From: Zygaena filipendulae
Taxonomy: Eukaryota; Arthropoda; Insecta; Lepidoptera; Zygaenidae
DNA length: 64,000 nucleotides
NCBI GenBank assembly: GCA_907165275.2
Contig: OU015654.1
Span: forward strand, 5,039,501 to 5,103,500
Direction of reading: 5' to 3'
Shown here: one piece after another, positions 43,566-54,889 of the stretch
Numbering within the stretch: the stretch's first letter is position 1
How the letters are laid out: each line of letters opens with the position of its first letter
Notes under the pieces: generated by a model
The model's database searches: none
What the model was told of the DNA's origin: nothing
What the model saw: the letters and a program-made list of their open reading frames with translations, nothing else
Made by a program: the position numbers and the translations under genes

Positions 43566-43884
43566 CTGAAAAAAAAACGATGATCAAATGTTATGTGGCA
43601 CATATTTTCGCATTGCGATAATATTTTTCGTCTACACTTTTAGCTCCCCAGAAGAATTTTTCTCCTTTCCAGTTCGAGATGGTATGTGTACAGTAAAAAA
43701 ATGCATTATTTTGTATCTCTAGTTTGACACTGCTTAGTAGGTTCTTTTTACTACGAAAAAATAATACTTTATAATCAAAATTTGAACACTTTGTCACTAG
43801 ACATGTTCACAAATAGTCCTTTTTCATTTTAGATATTATCGTTCATATAAATGATAGAATGTACATATTATCACTAATCACTAC

Positions 43885-44445
43885 ATATTATACAACAAAG
43901 TCCCTCGTTGCGTTTTGTCTGTTTGTTCACGATATACTCGAAGATTAAGTAACTAATTTTCATTCGGTTTTCACCACTAGATAGAGTGATCCATTAGGAA
44001 AGTTTAGTATGGATTGCCAAAGTTGTGTAAATTAGTTGAAAAATAAGTGTCGGACAAAGTACAACTCGATCATCATGAAATTTTGCATACACGTTTTCAG
44101 GAATAGGTACCGAGAAAGACAAAGTACTTTTTACTCCGGAGTTCTCGCAAGATCTCCAAAATTAATGCGGGTGAAACCGCGAGGAACAGCTAGTAATAGA
44201 TATTTTAAAGTGGTCATAATTGGGTGCACTTTTATCTTTGTATAAAAGATATATTTTGGAAAAAGTATTTTGTTACGCTTTTGCGATTTAATTACTCAAC
44301 CGATCATGAAATTTTGCATATGTACACCTTGTCAGGGGTACAGAGAAAGACATAATTATATGGTACTTTTTACTCTGGAATTCCCGCAGGATCTCCAAAA
44401 TTAATGAGAGTGAAACCGCGCGGAACAGCTAGTAATAAATATTTT
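43885..44445 (+). mobile_element. Two Helitron copies in tandem
   Basis: The first ends GTGAAACCGCGAGGAACAGC TAGT near 44192, the second GTGAAACCGCGCGGAACAGC TAGT near 44432. They share GTACTTTTTACTC and CTCCAAAATTAATG, so one is probably a duplicate of the other. Confidence 0.7.
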
Positions 44446-44542
44446 AAAGCTGTCATGGTTGGGTACATTTTTCCGAGTACCTTTGTACAAGAGATAAATT
44501 ATATTTACAAAGTAGGTATCAGAAATACACTGGCACTCTTAC

Positions 44543-44638
44543 TGTGTTTGGAGAGAGCTGCGCTGTGTGAGGGCTGTGCTGTCGTCGTCGTCATCGGTCG
44601 CGTTGCTGTGAGCGATGAATAATCGAGTCCATGTAAAC
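44543..44638 (-). other. Exon-like segment 4 (minus), duplicate of segment 3
   Basis: Acceptor CTTTTTTTAG and donor ACA-GTAAGA. It starts GTTTACATGGACTCG, against ACATGAACTCG in segment 3. The frame from the shared ATG meets a stop after 13 codons (MDSIIHRSQQRDR); another frame (FTWTRLFIAHSNATDDDDD) is open throughout. This suggests a duplicated exon that has shifted frame or is non-coding. Confidence 0.35.
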
Positions 44639-44877
44639 CTAAAAAAAGATTATGATCAAATGAAATAAAAAGAAAGTTGGGACAATTGCGTAGTACTTAT
44701 ATTTTTATTTAGGAAAAATTAATCAAACAATAAAAATGACAATCCGGCCAAGTAAATGTCAGATCTATTCTCAGTAGTTCAATCAACAGTTTAATTGATT
44801 GAAAAAATCAACGTTTAATCAATCGGAAATTTAACGTTAATAATAAAGTTAATTCTAGAAAATATTCTAACTGTATT

Positions 44878-44940
44878 TTTAACCAACTTCCATAAAGGGG
44901 GAGGTTCTGAATTCGGCTGTATGTATGTTTTTTTTTAAAG
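44878..44940 (+). repeat. Fragment of the dispersed repeat seen at 7396 and 14816
   Basis: AACCAACTTCCATAAAGGGG GAGGTTCTGAATTCGGCTGT matches the end of those copies in reverse orientation. Confidence 0.6.
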
Positions 44941-45056
44941 AATTTATAATAAGGTCACTAATTTTACTATCATGGAGATGTTACGAGGAGGTTTTTGTAA
45001 TAGACATTAGTCTTAAAAGATAAATACAGAAAACTATTCAATTTATTTGTACATTA

Positions 45057-45235
45057 GCTGTTCCCCGCAGTTTTACCCGCGGTAATTTCATAGTCCGCGC
45101 GGGAATTCCGAGATAAAAAGTTATGTCCTTCTCTGTACCCCTATCAACGTGCATGCAAAATTTCGTGATGATCGGTTGAGCCGTTAAGGTGTGAAAGCAT
45201 AACAAACAAACAAAACTCTCTTTCGCATTTATAGT
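45057..45235 (-). mobile_element. Helitron
   Basis: TAGCTGTTCCCCGCAGTTTT ACCCGCGGTAATTTC at the 3' side and GTGAAAGCATAACAAACAAA at the other. Confidence 0.7.
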
Positions 45236-45583
45236 AATAACCTAGTATATTACTATTAAGAATTATCAAACATCGTAATTTATTTCTTAAATAGTGAGTT
45301 TTTTTTATTGATCTAGGTAAATACTTGTTGCCAACCACTACTGGCTATTTATAATTTTGTGTTATTTAAATTTTTATATAAAGAATGTCATAATTTTTAA
45401 GTTGCTTGCTGACATAAGCCCCTTGTAATCCTATTAGTTTTTCCCTATTAAAATTTTGATAATATTTTTATAAAGCCCTTTGATTTTATAAAGTCCTCAT
45501 AGCTCCCTCGGCTACATTTGGTCCTTCGAGAAAGTGTTTCATCAAAATTCAAAATTCAAATAATTTAAAATTTATTCCAAAAT

Positions 45584-47257
45584 ATGGTGCGTACAAGGGG
45601 CCAAGCTGGCCAAACAACATCGGGTGCTAACGTAAGTACGTCAACTCCCTTTCATAATGATGGTGAACAATTCACCATCTCTGAGGTAGGTACTAGTGCA
45701 AAAAGTGCGAGCCACACCTCATCAAAGGCGTCGTCGTCCAAAACTGTACGACGACTTGCCCTTCAGGCAGAGCACGCCCGTCGTTTGGTACAGCTAGACC
45801 AACAAGCTAACCATCGTTTGGTACAGCTAGAGCAACAAGCTGTAGAACGTGAAAATGCGCTCCGCGAACGCGAACGCATCGCAGCTGAACTGGAGTTGCA
45901 AGCTAGCCTTGCAGCTTTAGAATTGGACGGCAGCGGTTCTCGTATTACCCGTAGCCGTGCAAGCCGTCGTAGTCACCGCAGTTCAGCTGCTTCATCTCGT
46001 CATAATGAAAATCGGTTAAATAATACTGTACCGTGCTCGGCCAATGTAGAGTGTCAAGCTAATCCTATTGCCTTCCCGGATTCCGCAGGTGCGACCGTCG
46101 GTTTTTCTACCGTTGTGACCCATGTCCCTGTGACCGTCACAGCGGCGCCAACGTGTGCGCCACTACCTTCGACATCCGGCGGCATGCTTGCTGATGTGAA
46201 TGTGTCACAAGTTAATTCTAGTGTCTTCCCAGATTCCGTGGGTGCGACCGTTGGCATTCCTCCCGTAGTGACCTGCGTCCCTGTGACCGTCACGACGGTG
46301 TCAACGTGTGCGCTACTACCTTCGGCGTCCGACGGCACGCTTGCTGATGCATCGTCTCCCTTCTGCTTCTCGGAAGCGCGGAGCGACCACACATATACAA
46401 CTCAGGCCTCACGTAATATGCTAGGTACACGCCGACATGACAATTGTAACATTAATAAATACTTATGTCATAATACACGTGACAAAGACATACAAGAGCT
46501 CGCTCGCGTTATTGGGAACCTCGCGCCGAGGAAACCAAAGGTGAGTGACTTTAAATTGTTAATTTTTGATAAAAATATATCCAATTGTTTTATTTTTAAA
46601 AAGGTTTATGAAGACACCAAGACGTCATCATACACACCGGCAGAGAATCTGGTAAAAATAAATTCAGCTTTACGTGGCGCTGCTCGCGATGCCGTGGCAG
46701 TATTGGTGGTCGCTGCGCTGAATCCAGGTGAAATTATTCCTGCCTTCATTATTAGATTTATTTACGCAGAAAGTATCAACTTTAATATAAATATTCATAG
46801 ACAGGCAGGGTTTGTTGTGCCCACCTACATTTCGCCTGATTTGCGACAGTATGAAGGGAACTTAGGCTTTGGTGACATTCCTCAGTGTGTTCACAATTGT
46901 GAACGACTTATTTATCATTCAAGAACGAATTCTGTAGGGTCAAGTTCAAGAACCTCTTTTCAAGTTCCTAGTTATTTGATTAAACGATCTCGGTTGACCT
47001 CTTTTCAAGTTGCTAGTAAGTTCTATAAACGATCCGAGTTTACTAAAATGTCGCTATTGTCTAAAGTCATGCTTAGTTGTGAACCTTTAAGATTATTAAC
47101 GACGCTGAAAATCAAGAGACTTCTCTTATTTCCGCACTCATGGAAAAGAAGAAAAAAGCGCACGAAGTATCAAAGACAATTGTTTCAAATGGAACAATGG
47201 TTTTATGATGTTCCTGCTGTTATCATTTTGGAAACCCCAAGGTGGTCCATGCAGTAA
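45584..47257 (+). pseudogene. BEL/Pao gag, rearranged
   Basis: The 557-codon frame starts like a BEL gag: basic and Ser-rich N-terminus, a long coiled coil (about residues 50-110 with QLEQQAVERENALRERERI), then SRITRSRASRRSHRSS. Residues about 160-265 contain two ~52-residue repeats (FPDS-x-GATVG, VPVTVT, ADVNVSQ); in DNA the period is 156 bases from 46072. After residue ~300 a capsid-like piece appears (KVYEDTKTSSYTPAENLVKI, ALRGAARDAVAVLV). From about residue 390 onward the sequence no longer looks like gag and is probably a fusion with rearranged downstream sequence. Confidence 0.7.
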
Positions 47258-47599
47258 TACCTTTTGGCATTTCTGATTTTCGAATCATATTTCCAAAACC
47301 TCGTCAATTTGCTGTAAAGTTTGGAGCTCCAAGGCGCTCTGACAGCAATAGCAGCACGTCTTGCAGCTTCAATATGTCAAGATGTTGATCTAAAACGCAA
47401 GTTTATCAAAAAGTATCTACGGTTTTACGTCATAAATATTTAAGATACTATGATTAAGGTGTTAGTAAAAAGGTTAATATTAATTTCTAGAAAGTAGAAT
47501 GTTTAGAATGTAAAATCTTATTATTATTATTTCTAAATAGTAGATACTTCTGGCAATCGTACTCCATATCGGAAGAAGATTTTGGGAAGAAGGTCAGAA

Positions 47600-48421
47600 A
47601 AGCGCTACGTATGAGTAGCTTTATTCACATGACTTACTACCAGAGCCATCTACTTAGAAGAAGTGCACAGTCTTTCTACTGACTCCGCATTGATGGCATT
47701 ACGACGTTTTATTGTTCGACGTGGCATCCCGTCTCAAATCTGGAGCGACAATGGAACTGCCTTTGTGGGAGCAAGTAAAGAACTTCGAAATTTGTACGGT
47801 CCAGTTGTTACAGACTTTGCAGCCAACTCTGAGATTAAGTGGCGCTTCATTCCACCGGCAGCACCATTTATGGGGGGCGCCTGGGAGAGACTAGTGCGGT
47901 CAGTAAAAGCCGCCTTAAAAACAACGCTTCACGAACGAAAACCACGAGATGAGGTATTCGTCACATTACTGGCTGAAGCTGAAGGCTTGATAAATAGTCG
48001 CCCTCTGACTTACTTATCCACAGATGCCCTAGAAGAGGCTATTACCCCAAATCATTTTTTGCTCGGTTCTTCTTCTGGAGCGACTCTTCCCACCACTTTC
48101 ACGGACAGAGACCTCGTCAGTAGAGAGGACTGGAAAAAAGTTCTTCGACTCTCTGACCATTTTTGGAAACGCTGGTTGCAAGAATATCTACCCACTTTGA
48201 TTCCGAAGCGCTCCACGTCAGCCAATCAAAGTGATCTCAAAGTAGGAGACATCGTTATTATAGTTGACAACAATCTTCCTCGTGGCGTTTGGCCCTAGGG
48301 TCGAATAACTACGGTGTACCCAGGCAAAGATGGCACGGTACGAGTAGTAGAGGTCACAACAGTAGCGGGATCCTTGATCCGGTATTTTTTACTTCTAGAT
48401 ATCACTCATAGTGTCGCCTAA
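47600..48421 (+). pseudogene. BEL/Pao integrase with two stop mutations
   Basis: The integrase core and its C-terminal region are recognisable: SDNGTAFVGASKEL (second catalytic Asp in SDNGT), FIPPAAPFMGGAWERLVRSV (catalytic Glu in GGAWE), INSRPLTYLS, then PNHFLLG and LKVGDIVIIVDNNLPRGVWP. A TAG at 48296-48298 interrupts, and the same frame continues as GRITTVYPGKDGTVRVVEV to a TAA at about 48419. Upstream, LTTRAIYLEEV is in frame, but a TGA stands where Cys of FTCLTTR is usual (near 47631). Not functional as it stands. Confidence 0.8.
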
Positions 48422-48654
48422 ATTTATTTTTCTAATTTATCTCTCATGTACAGACATCGACCTGTTACAATTTTATTATAATATGTATAGATATTTTATA
48501 TTCAAACTTATAAACAAGTAATTGATAAACAAAAATCACATAAAATACAAACTTAGGAGATATAAATTATACTTTAATACACATAAATAGACAGTCAGCT
48601 GAATAGACAGCTTAAATACAAATAACAATAGATAGGTATACATAATGACTACAT

Positions 48655-48850
48655 ACTAGCTGTTTCCCATGTTGTCACCTACAGTAATTTCAGAGATTCT
48701 GTGGGAATTCCGGGTTACAATATAGCCTTGGTCACTCATGGATAATGTAGCATTCTAATGGTGGAATAATTTTTATAATCGCTTCTGTAGATCCAGAGAT
48801 TACCCCCTATAAGCTTACAAACTAACAAACTTTACCTCTTTATAATAATA
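48655..48850 (-). mobile_element. Helitron, decayed
   Basis: TACTAGCTGTTTCCCATGTT, AGATTCTGTGGGAATTCCGG and a far end with TTTATAATAATAGTA. Confidence 0.6.
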
Positions 48851-49029
48851 GTACCTAGGTACCATAGACACATAGTAACATCGACACATCAGTAGTAGTA
48901 GTTAGTAAATAATGATAACTGGGTTAAAAAAAAATACTTATATCACAACACACAACTAACATGAGAAACCAAGAGTATAACACAAATTATGGTAAAGATT
49001 TACAATGTAATGAATTGTTACTGGATTAG

Positions 49030-49150
49030 CCTTTGGCAGCCTTGCGGCGATGAATGGAAACGGGAAACAAATTCCACAAACGATAGCCACGATGTTATAG
49101 GAGTTTGGGATGGAACGCAAACTGATGCATACGTGCATACTGCATTCTAA
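49030..49150 (+). other. Possible terminal coding exon
   Basis: After an acceptor-like TTGTTACTGGATTAG one plus frame reads LWQPCGDEWKRETNSTNDSH and then DVIGVWDGTQTDAYVHTAF with a stop. The composition looks protein-like and is locally GC-rich, but there is no recognisable family and no partner exon. All three minus frames are also rather open. Confidence 0.2.
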
Positions 49151-50150
49151 CCTACGACACCCATACTAACTTAACTTTATACAAAATCTGTAAAAATCTA
49201 GAAGATCCGGAGTTTAGATACATAGTATGAAGCCAAAAATAGGTTCAAATAGTCAGAAATGAAACAATCATGTAAAGTAGAAATTGTAACTCACCAATCT
49301 TTTCAGGCGCTGTATTTTACCGTTAGAAGTTAAAATACGTCTAATAAATTGAATCCTACGCATAAATAAATGCTTATAAGTAATAATGCGTATAAATTTA
49401 GATTACAAATGCGTAAGTAAGAATTTTTTATAAAAATGAAAATCAGAAATTTTTTAGAAGAAATTTTACAATCTTTTTTAAAATGATGAAAAAGCGTTGA
49501 TTAAGAAGGCAATGAAAAGTAAATTCATACAGCCAAGTCAGATATTTATAAGCAACTCAACTCAACAAAAAATTGAAAGATTCCTATGGTTCAAGGTAAC
49601 TATGTCGAATCAAATCCAATCAAATCAAATGTTTTTTTTATGACTTTGGATTGGTTGTTACGATCACTAAATCGTCAGCTGGTTCATATCATAACGAACA
49701 ATTTCTTCTATAAATTACTGTCAGTTTGGAATACAGCCTCTACCTCTACTACGTTTGTCAAAGTATAGCAATAAAAACATAGCGTGTTACAGCCGCTCTT
49801 AGGATAAGGGTTCTGTTCATCAAAACACTTCAAACACTGTAAAATTAAAAAAATTAAGACAATAATAATATTTTTTAATATTATTTCACTAGGTACTAAT
49901 TTTTTTTTTGCTATGTAGCACTAGAGTTTTGAATAAAAAATTATATGTATATTTTCAAAATTCAGTTCACATAATTATGCTTTGGGAAATCCTTTTAACA
50001 CCACTGATCTTAACGCCAGGTTTACTAAATAGAATATCATGCCAAGCATCTGCCAAACGGTTGTCCGTAGGGAAACGATATAATTTATTGTTGCCCTTGG
50101 ATGGACAAAGTACTCTATGTCCTTCTTTGTACCCCTGACAGTAGTTTACG
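49151..50150. other. No gene seen
   Basis: AT-rich sequence with scattered short open frames and no recognisable domain or clear repeat. Confidence 0.45.
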
Positions 50151-50154
50151 GTGA

Positions 50155-50335
50155 TTAGCTGTTCCCCGCATTAATTTTGGAGTTCCCGCAGGAATTCTGG
50201 GATAAAAACTATCCTATCTTGTTGGACCATATTATAGATGTTCACAAAATTTTATCAAAATCCGTTCAGTAGTTTCGGAGTCCATCACGGACAAACAACG
50301 TGACACGTGATTTATATATATTAAGATAAGATTAT
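50155..50335 (-). mobile_element. Helitron
   Basis: TTAGCTGTTCCCCGCATTAA, GAGTTCCCGCAGGAATTCTG and GGACAAACAACGTGACACGT; closely related to 14534-14760 and 58452-58625. Confidence 0.7.
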
Positions 50336-51262
50336 GTATAATTATGGCGGTGATTGCATACATGATACGATCTATATTTGAACTGCAAGTCAGCAGAAAA
50401 AAGGCAGTTTTCTTACAATTTTATTCCAGCCAATAAAACTGCATCGCAATTATCAATCATTACCTACCCGCTATCTTAATCTTCAAGGTTGTGATTGCAG
50501 ACGCCTTTTTTAAAATTATGTCTACCTCTCTTTAATAATTTCACACAAAAATTAAACGTTAGTAATGCAATCTTATAATTACATAGCTTGCTAAAACAAG
50601 CAGTAAGGGTTCCATTCTGCATCTTTGAAATCCGATTTAACAGTAAGTTACGTCTCCAAAAACAATAAAAAAAATATATCGCACAAATCTTGTAATCTGT
50701 GGCGTAGACACCGTTCTATCTCTTTCTCTCTAAGGCATTGGTCGTTTTTTTTTCTCTTTCACTCTAAAATTTTGGTCGTTGTATGGATGATTCTAAGGCC
50801 TGGTTTAGAGAGCGACCACAAATTAACTAGACTTGAGCGACTCCACAGTTTACAACTTTACACTTTTGACTTTGTCAAAGGTAAAAGGTCTAGAGATTTG
50901 TCAACTGTCAAGTCAACTCGACTGACTAACTCGAGTTGAATTTCCTCTAACTTACTACTTAGTACAGTATTATATTATTATCTGTGATTCTCCCTAACTC
51001 GTGTTTGGGCTGGCGGCAAATGAACGAATCAAGCGAAAGAGCAAAAGCGCGATTCGTTTTTTGGGAAGTCTTTTTTTGGCAGCATTTAAGCCAAAATGAA
51101 AGTCAGTTTTATTTATTTGTTTTACAAATTAGTTTATCGTGGTAAATATTGTGTAAACGTGGTGAAATTTGCATAATAGTGATCCATTAGTGATGAACAG
51201 TGTGTGGGAACAGTGAAATAAGATGAATAATGAAATGCGGTGTTCGCTGGGAGGCTATCGAT
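50336..51262. other. No supported gene
   Basis: Contains a (CTTT/CTCT)-rich stretch near 50720-50770, CTCGAGTTGAATTT near 50930 and a GC-richer patch near 51000-51070. No coding exon could be supported. Confidence 0.4.
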
Positions 51263-51405
51263 TTAGAATAGAATAGAATCAAAAATGTTATAAATTTGAA
51301 TAGAATATTCCTTATTGTACACCAAAATAATCTTTAAAAATTAGGGCATACAAAAGGCGGTCTTATCGCTTTACTAGCGATCTCTTCCAAAAAACCTTTG
51401 GGTGG
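51263..51405 (-). mobile_element. LINE 3' end
   Basis: An AATAGAATAGAATC tail and AAAGGCGGTCTTATCGCTTT ACTAGCGATCTCTTCC are the inverse of the tail at 37690-37848. Confidence 0.6.
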
Positions 51406-52284
51406 ACAGGACAAAAACAAAAGATGGGCTAGCGTGAGTTATTGAGTTGTAATTTTCTGCTTACAGCTGGACACTATTTCAGCTTGTTCCCCGTTTATGA
51501 TGGTTTTCCTTGCCCATAACTCCCGCCCTTCATAACTCCGCCATTGCATCGACCGAATGATACCGACGGTGACACGAAGTTTTCCGATCCTATCAAACTA
51601 TGGAATGTTCCGTAAGTGACGAGGAATTCGTTCCACTAAACTTTTAGTAGGTATATTGCCGCAAGATCCGCAGCAGGCGGTTTGATGTCATAATCGCTAT
51701 TTTTGTACTGTGAGCACTGACGTTTTTAAGGTAACTATTTCGCTCTCGTCTTTCGATATCGTCGTAATGTCAAAGTAAAAACATTACGACGATATGACAT
51801 GGATGACTATATACAAAACTGCGTTTTCGTCTTAAACAGTAACCAGTATAGCTGTCTAGTGAACTATAAAGGACCAGCTTCGCAGTATACTGACTACCTT
51901 ACAGTGCTTGCAGTGCATATCGGAACATATCGACATACCCTATATTTTCTGTTATACAAAGGTTCTTGCAGTAACGACACGGTCAAGCCACATATTCTAA
52001 GGTGTAGAGTTTGAGAAGTTAGGCCTTGTAGAATTAGGGTGTGTAGAGTTATAAGCTTGGCTCTACATGAGATCTGATAACTTTTTGACAGTGCCCGTCA
52101 TATGGACTCGTCTGGGCATCATTTTACATGAAAATGTTTTTGGTGGGATTTCATTTCTTTTTGTAAGTCAAAATAATTGCAGAATTCTCATACAAACTTC
52201 CATCCCCTACTTTAAGTTGTTAGGGGATAAAAGTTACAAGTTTTATAATTTTTTTGTAGTTTGTGTACTAATACTAGCTTACAT
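51406..52284. other. No supported gene
   Basis: Unassigned sequence. An imperfect palindrome ACATTACGACGATA occurs around 51748-51800 (CGATATCGTCGTAATGT ahead of it). Confidence 0.4.
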
Positions 52285-53133
52285 GCCAAAGAAGAATGGC
52301 CAAATCGTACTCGAGACAAAACAATGGTGTCCATATATAATATATATATGAAAAATACCCTTATTTTTTAAGATCTTAAAAAACACAAAAAGTATCTCTG
52401 TAAGTAGCCACAAAAAAAAGATATCAATTTATTTTTGTTTTTGTAACTTCTACGACATCCATGTATGTGGTTTCAGAACGCACCTTTTGACGATTCATTT
52501 CGCTTATGAAATGACTTAGTATTCAAAGACTATAATTATTCACGTTTTTCTTAATAGTTATACTCGATAAGTATCTAGGCATCAAATCAACAGCTGTGTG
52601 TGCATTCTTGTCATAAAAAATAATTAAGTAGGTTCATATTAAGTATAAGCATTTTGTTCAATTGCGTACAACGGAACGTCTATTGTCCTCGACAAGTTAC
52701 TTAATCTGTGGTCATCGAACCGCGTCAGTGATTGTCATTGTTTTTTTTTGATTGACAATTGACATGACACCCGGCAATCACGCACGCATCTCGCTTCACT
52801 TGCTGTTCTATTTTGGATTTCCTTTGTCGTTTTGACCAGTTTTGACTTAGGCATTTTTTACGGACTGATAACTACCACTTGTGACTATCGTTATCGCTAG
52901 TTACATTTTTTCTATGCTAACTACACTTTTGGGTCGGGTAAAAGGTAGTTATTGATTCTAACCTCAAATGTATTGTTCATGTTATTTTAAAAAATCGTGG
53001 CTATTTAGATATGATTTTTAAACGGGATGGTATTTACAACATAAAAACAAATCAATCTAAGTATAGTTTATTATGGGACATGAAAAATAAAAGTCAAGTC
53101 CAGCTCCTATAGAAATTTGGCCATTGTTCTTTC
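52285..53133 (+). repeat. Dispersed repeat, copy B (inverted to 210-1030)
   Basis: Begins at CAAAGAAGAATGGCCAAATC and ends at GGCCATTGTTCTTT. The short C-terminal frame TKQWCPYIIYI is conserved with copy A. The match to copy A is good but not perfect, so this is an old pair. Confidence 0.7.
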
Positions 53134-54351
53134 AGTTTTCTAGGACATTAGGAAATACCCAAGAATCTTGATGATCATCGGTGAGTCAGTGACGAAAACA
53201 GGGTTTTTTAGAATACTTATATGTATCAATAAAATCTAAAGTACAAGAGCTGTGCAATTAAAACTTTATATGTTTGATAAGTCTGCTTACGACAACATAT
53301 CCCGAGAATTTCGTTTATCTGGTATAATCCAAACTCAAATTATAAGAGTTAAAAAAAACGACGAAGCGCTTCGAGAAAAGATAGGTAGTGCTCCCGCTTC
53401 GTTTGGCGCGTCTTGGCGGGGGCACTACTGTGCCCCCAGATGATTTATATTATAAATAATAATTGGCGATGTCAGTTGTTATTTTTTGTTTCTTATTGTT
53501 AAGTACCTATTATGTAAACTATAACCTTTATTTCGTCTGAGCCTTTTACCTTTTTATTTCAATCCTACCTACAATATTTAGCAATAATAATTGTCCTAAC
53601 AGAGAGTTGGATGGCAGAACAAATATGTAAAAAAGAAATTTGTGACAAATCATACACTTAGTTTCTTTCTGCTAACTCGAGTTGTATAACTCTAAATAAA
53701 CTCAAGTTGCCTGAATTTCAACTGGAGTTAACTCGAGTCGTATTTTTTCCGAGTTGGCACATCTCTAATAAAAGGTGACATCTGCAAACTCTAGACTTTG
53801 GGTAGGTATGGGTTGCAGTGTTGCCAACCATACGGTTTAAATCGTATTTATAAGAACTTTCTTTAGACATAAGTCTAGTTAATTTGTGAAGAACTTGTTG
53901 GCTTTGGTACGAAGTACGATCGTTTTTCGAAATCGTACATAAAATATAAGACTTTTTCAAATATTCGAATATTATGAAAAAAACATGTTACTATGCAATG
54001 ACCTATGCCAAATGTATACGACTTCATGATCTTTATTTTCCTATTCCTTTGAAAAGCACAACTGCTACAGGTATTTTTTATATTTTTTAAAAGTTACTGA
54101 GTACAAACTAAATTATGAAAATCACTCCTTACTTTTATAATGAAAATTTAGTATACAAGCTATCATATAGCATTTATTGAGGTGTGAAAGTGTAACAAAC
54201 AAATAAACACACTTTCGAATTTATAATAGTAAGGATGATAGATGGCTATCTAAAAATTTGTACAATTTCATTTCATCTACATATCAAATATTAAAATAAT
54301 TCAAAGTTACTATTGCATTGCGTATAAATTTTGGTGTGGTTTTATTTGAAA
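53134..54351. other. No supported gene
   Basis: An open frame at 53252-53443 (AYDNISREFRLSG, RVKKNDEALREKI) has a faint likeness to the N-terminal helix-turn-helix of pogo/Tigger transposases. A TTTATTTCGTCTGAG motif lies near 53527, and a Helitron 5' fragment (AAGTGTAACAAACAAATAAA) near 54190. Confidence 0.35.
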
Positions 54352-54450
54352 CTAGCTGTGCCCCGCGGATTCACCCGCAGTAAAATCAGAGTTCTCGCCG
54401 GAATTCTGGGATGAAAGTACCCTATGTGTTAATCTGATGTAAAAGCTATA
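54352..54450 (-). mobile_element. Helitron 3' fragment
   Basis: ACTAGCTGTGCCCCGCGGAT TCACCCGCAGTAAAATCAGA, followed by GATGTAAAAGCTATATTATT. Confidence 0.65.
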
Positions 54451-54479
54451 TTATTATCAAAATAAAAAAAAATCAAAAT

Positions 54480-54880
54480 TTCAAAAGCTTATATCACTGT
54501 GTGATCACATAGACAACACGAAAACAAGAAGTTTGAGTACCAACACGATGGATCTGCGACTCATAGTTCCCGAGATATAAGCTTTTAAAAACTTGACCAC
54601 GTGATCACATAGACAACACGAAAACAAGAAGTTTGAGTACCAACACGATGGGTCTGCGCCTCATAGTTTCAGAGATATGAGCTTTTAAAAATTTGACCAC
54701 GTGAGCACATAGACAACACGAAAACAAGAAGTTTGAGTACCAACACGATGGGTCTGGGACTCATAGTTTCCGAGATATGAGCTTCTAACAATTTAATCAT
54801 GTGATCACATAGACAACACGAAAACAAGAAGTTTGAGTACCAACACGATAGGTCTGGGACTGGTGGTTTCCGAGATATAA
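54480..54880 (+). repeat. 100-bp satellite array, about 4 units
   Basis: GTTTGAGTACCAACACGAT recurs at 54531, 54631, 54731 and 54831. This is the same satellite as 24925-26030 but a distinct subfamily (GACAACACG for GATATGACG, ACAAGAAG for ACATGAAG). It directly adjoins the modular repeat. Confidence 0.92.
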
Positions 54881-54889
54881 TCAAAAAAA

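Larger units (their letters stand above)
45320..48480 (+). mobile_element. Degenerate BEL/Pao LTR retrotransposon
   Basis: Plus-strand order: a putative LTR remnant, a TTTGGTCCTTCGAGAAAG stretch near 45517 that resembles a BEL primer-binding site, gag (45584-), an RNase H scrap near 47310-47410 (GALTAIAARLAASI) and an integrase (47600-48421). Most of protease and reverse transcriptase are missing. No matching LTR pair was found. The left edge is a guess from a TGTTGCC near 45326. Confidence 0.75.

Noticed and set aside
46054..46392. 112-codon minus-strand frame
   Set aside because: Antisense shadow of the BEL gag repeat region.
53252..53443. Pogo/Tigger-like helix-turn-helix fragment
   Set aside because: Similarity is too faint and no DDE domain or terminal repeats are nearby.
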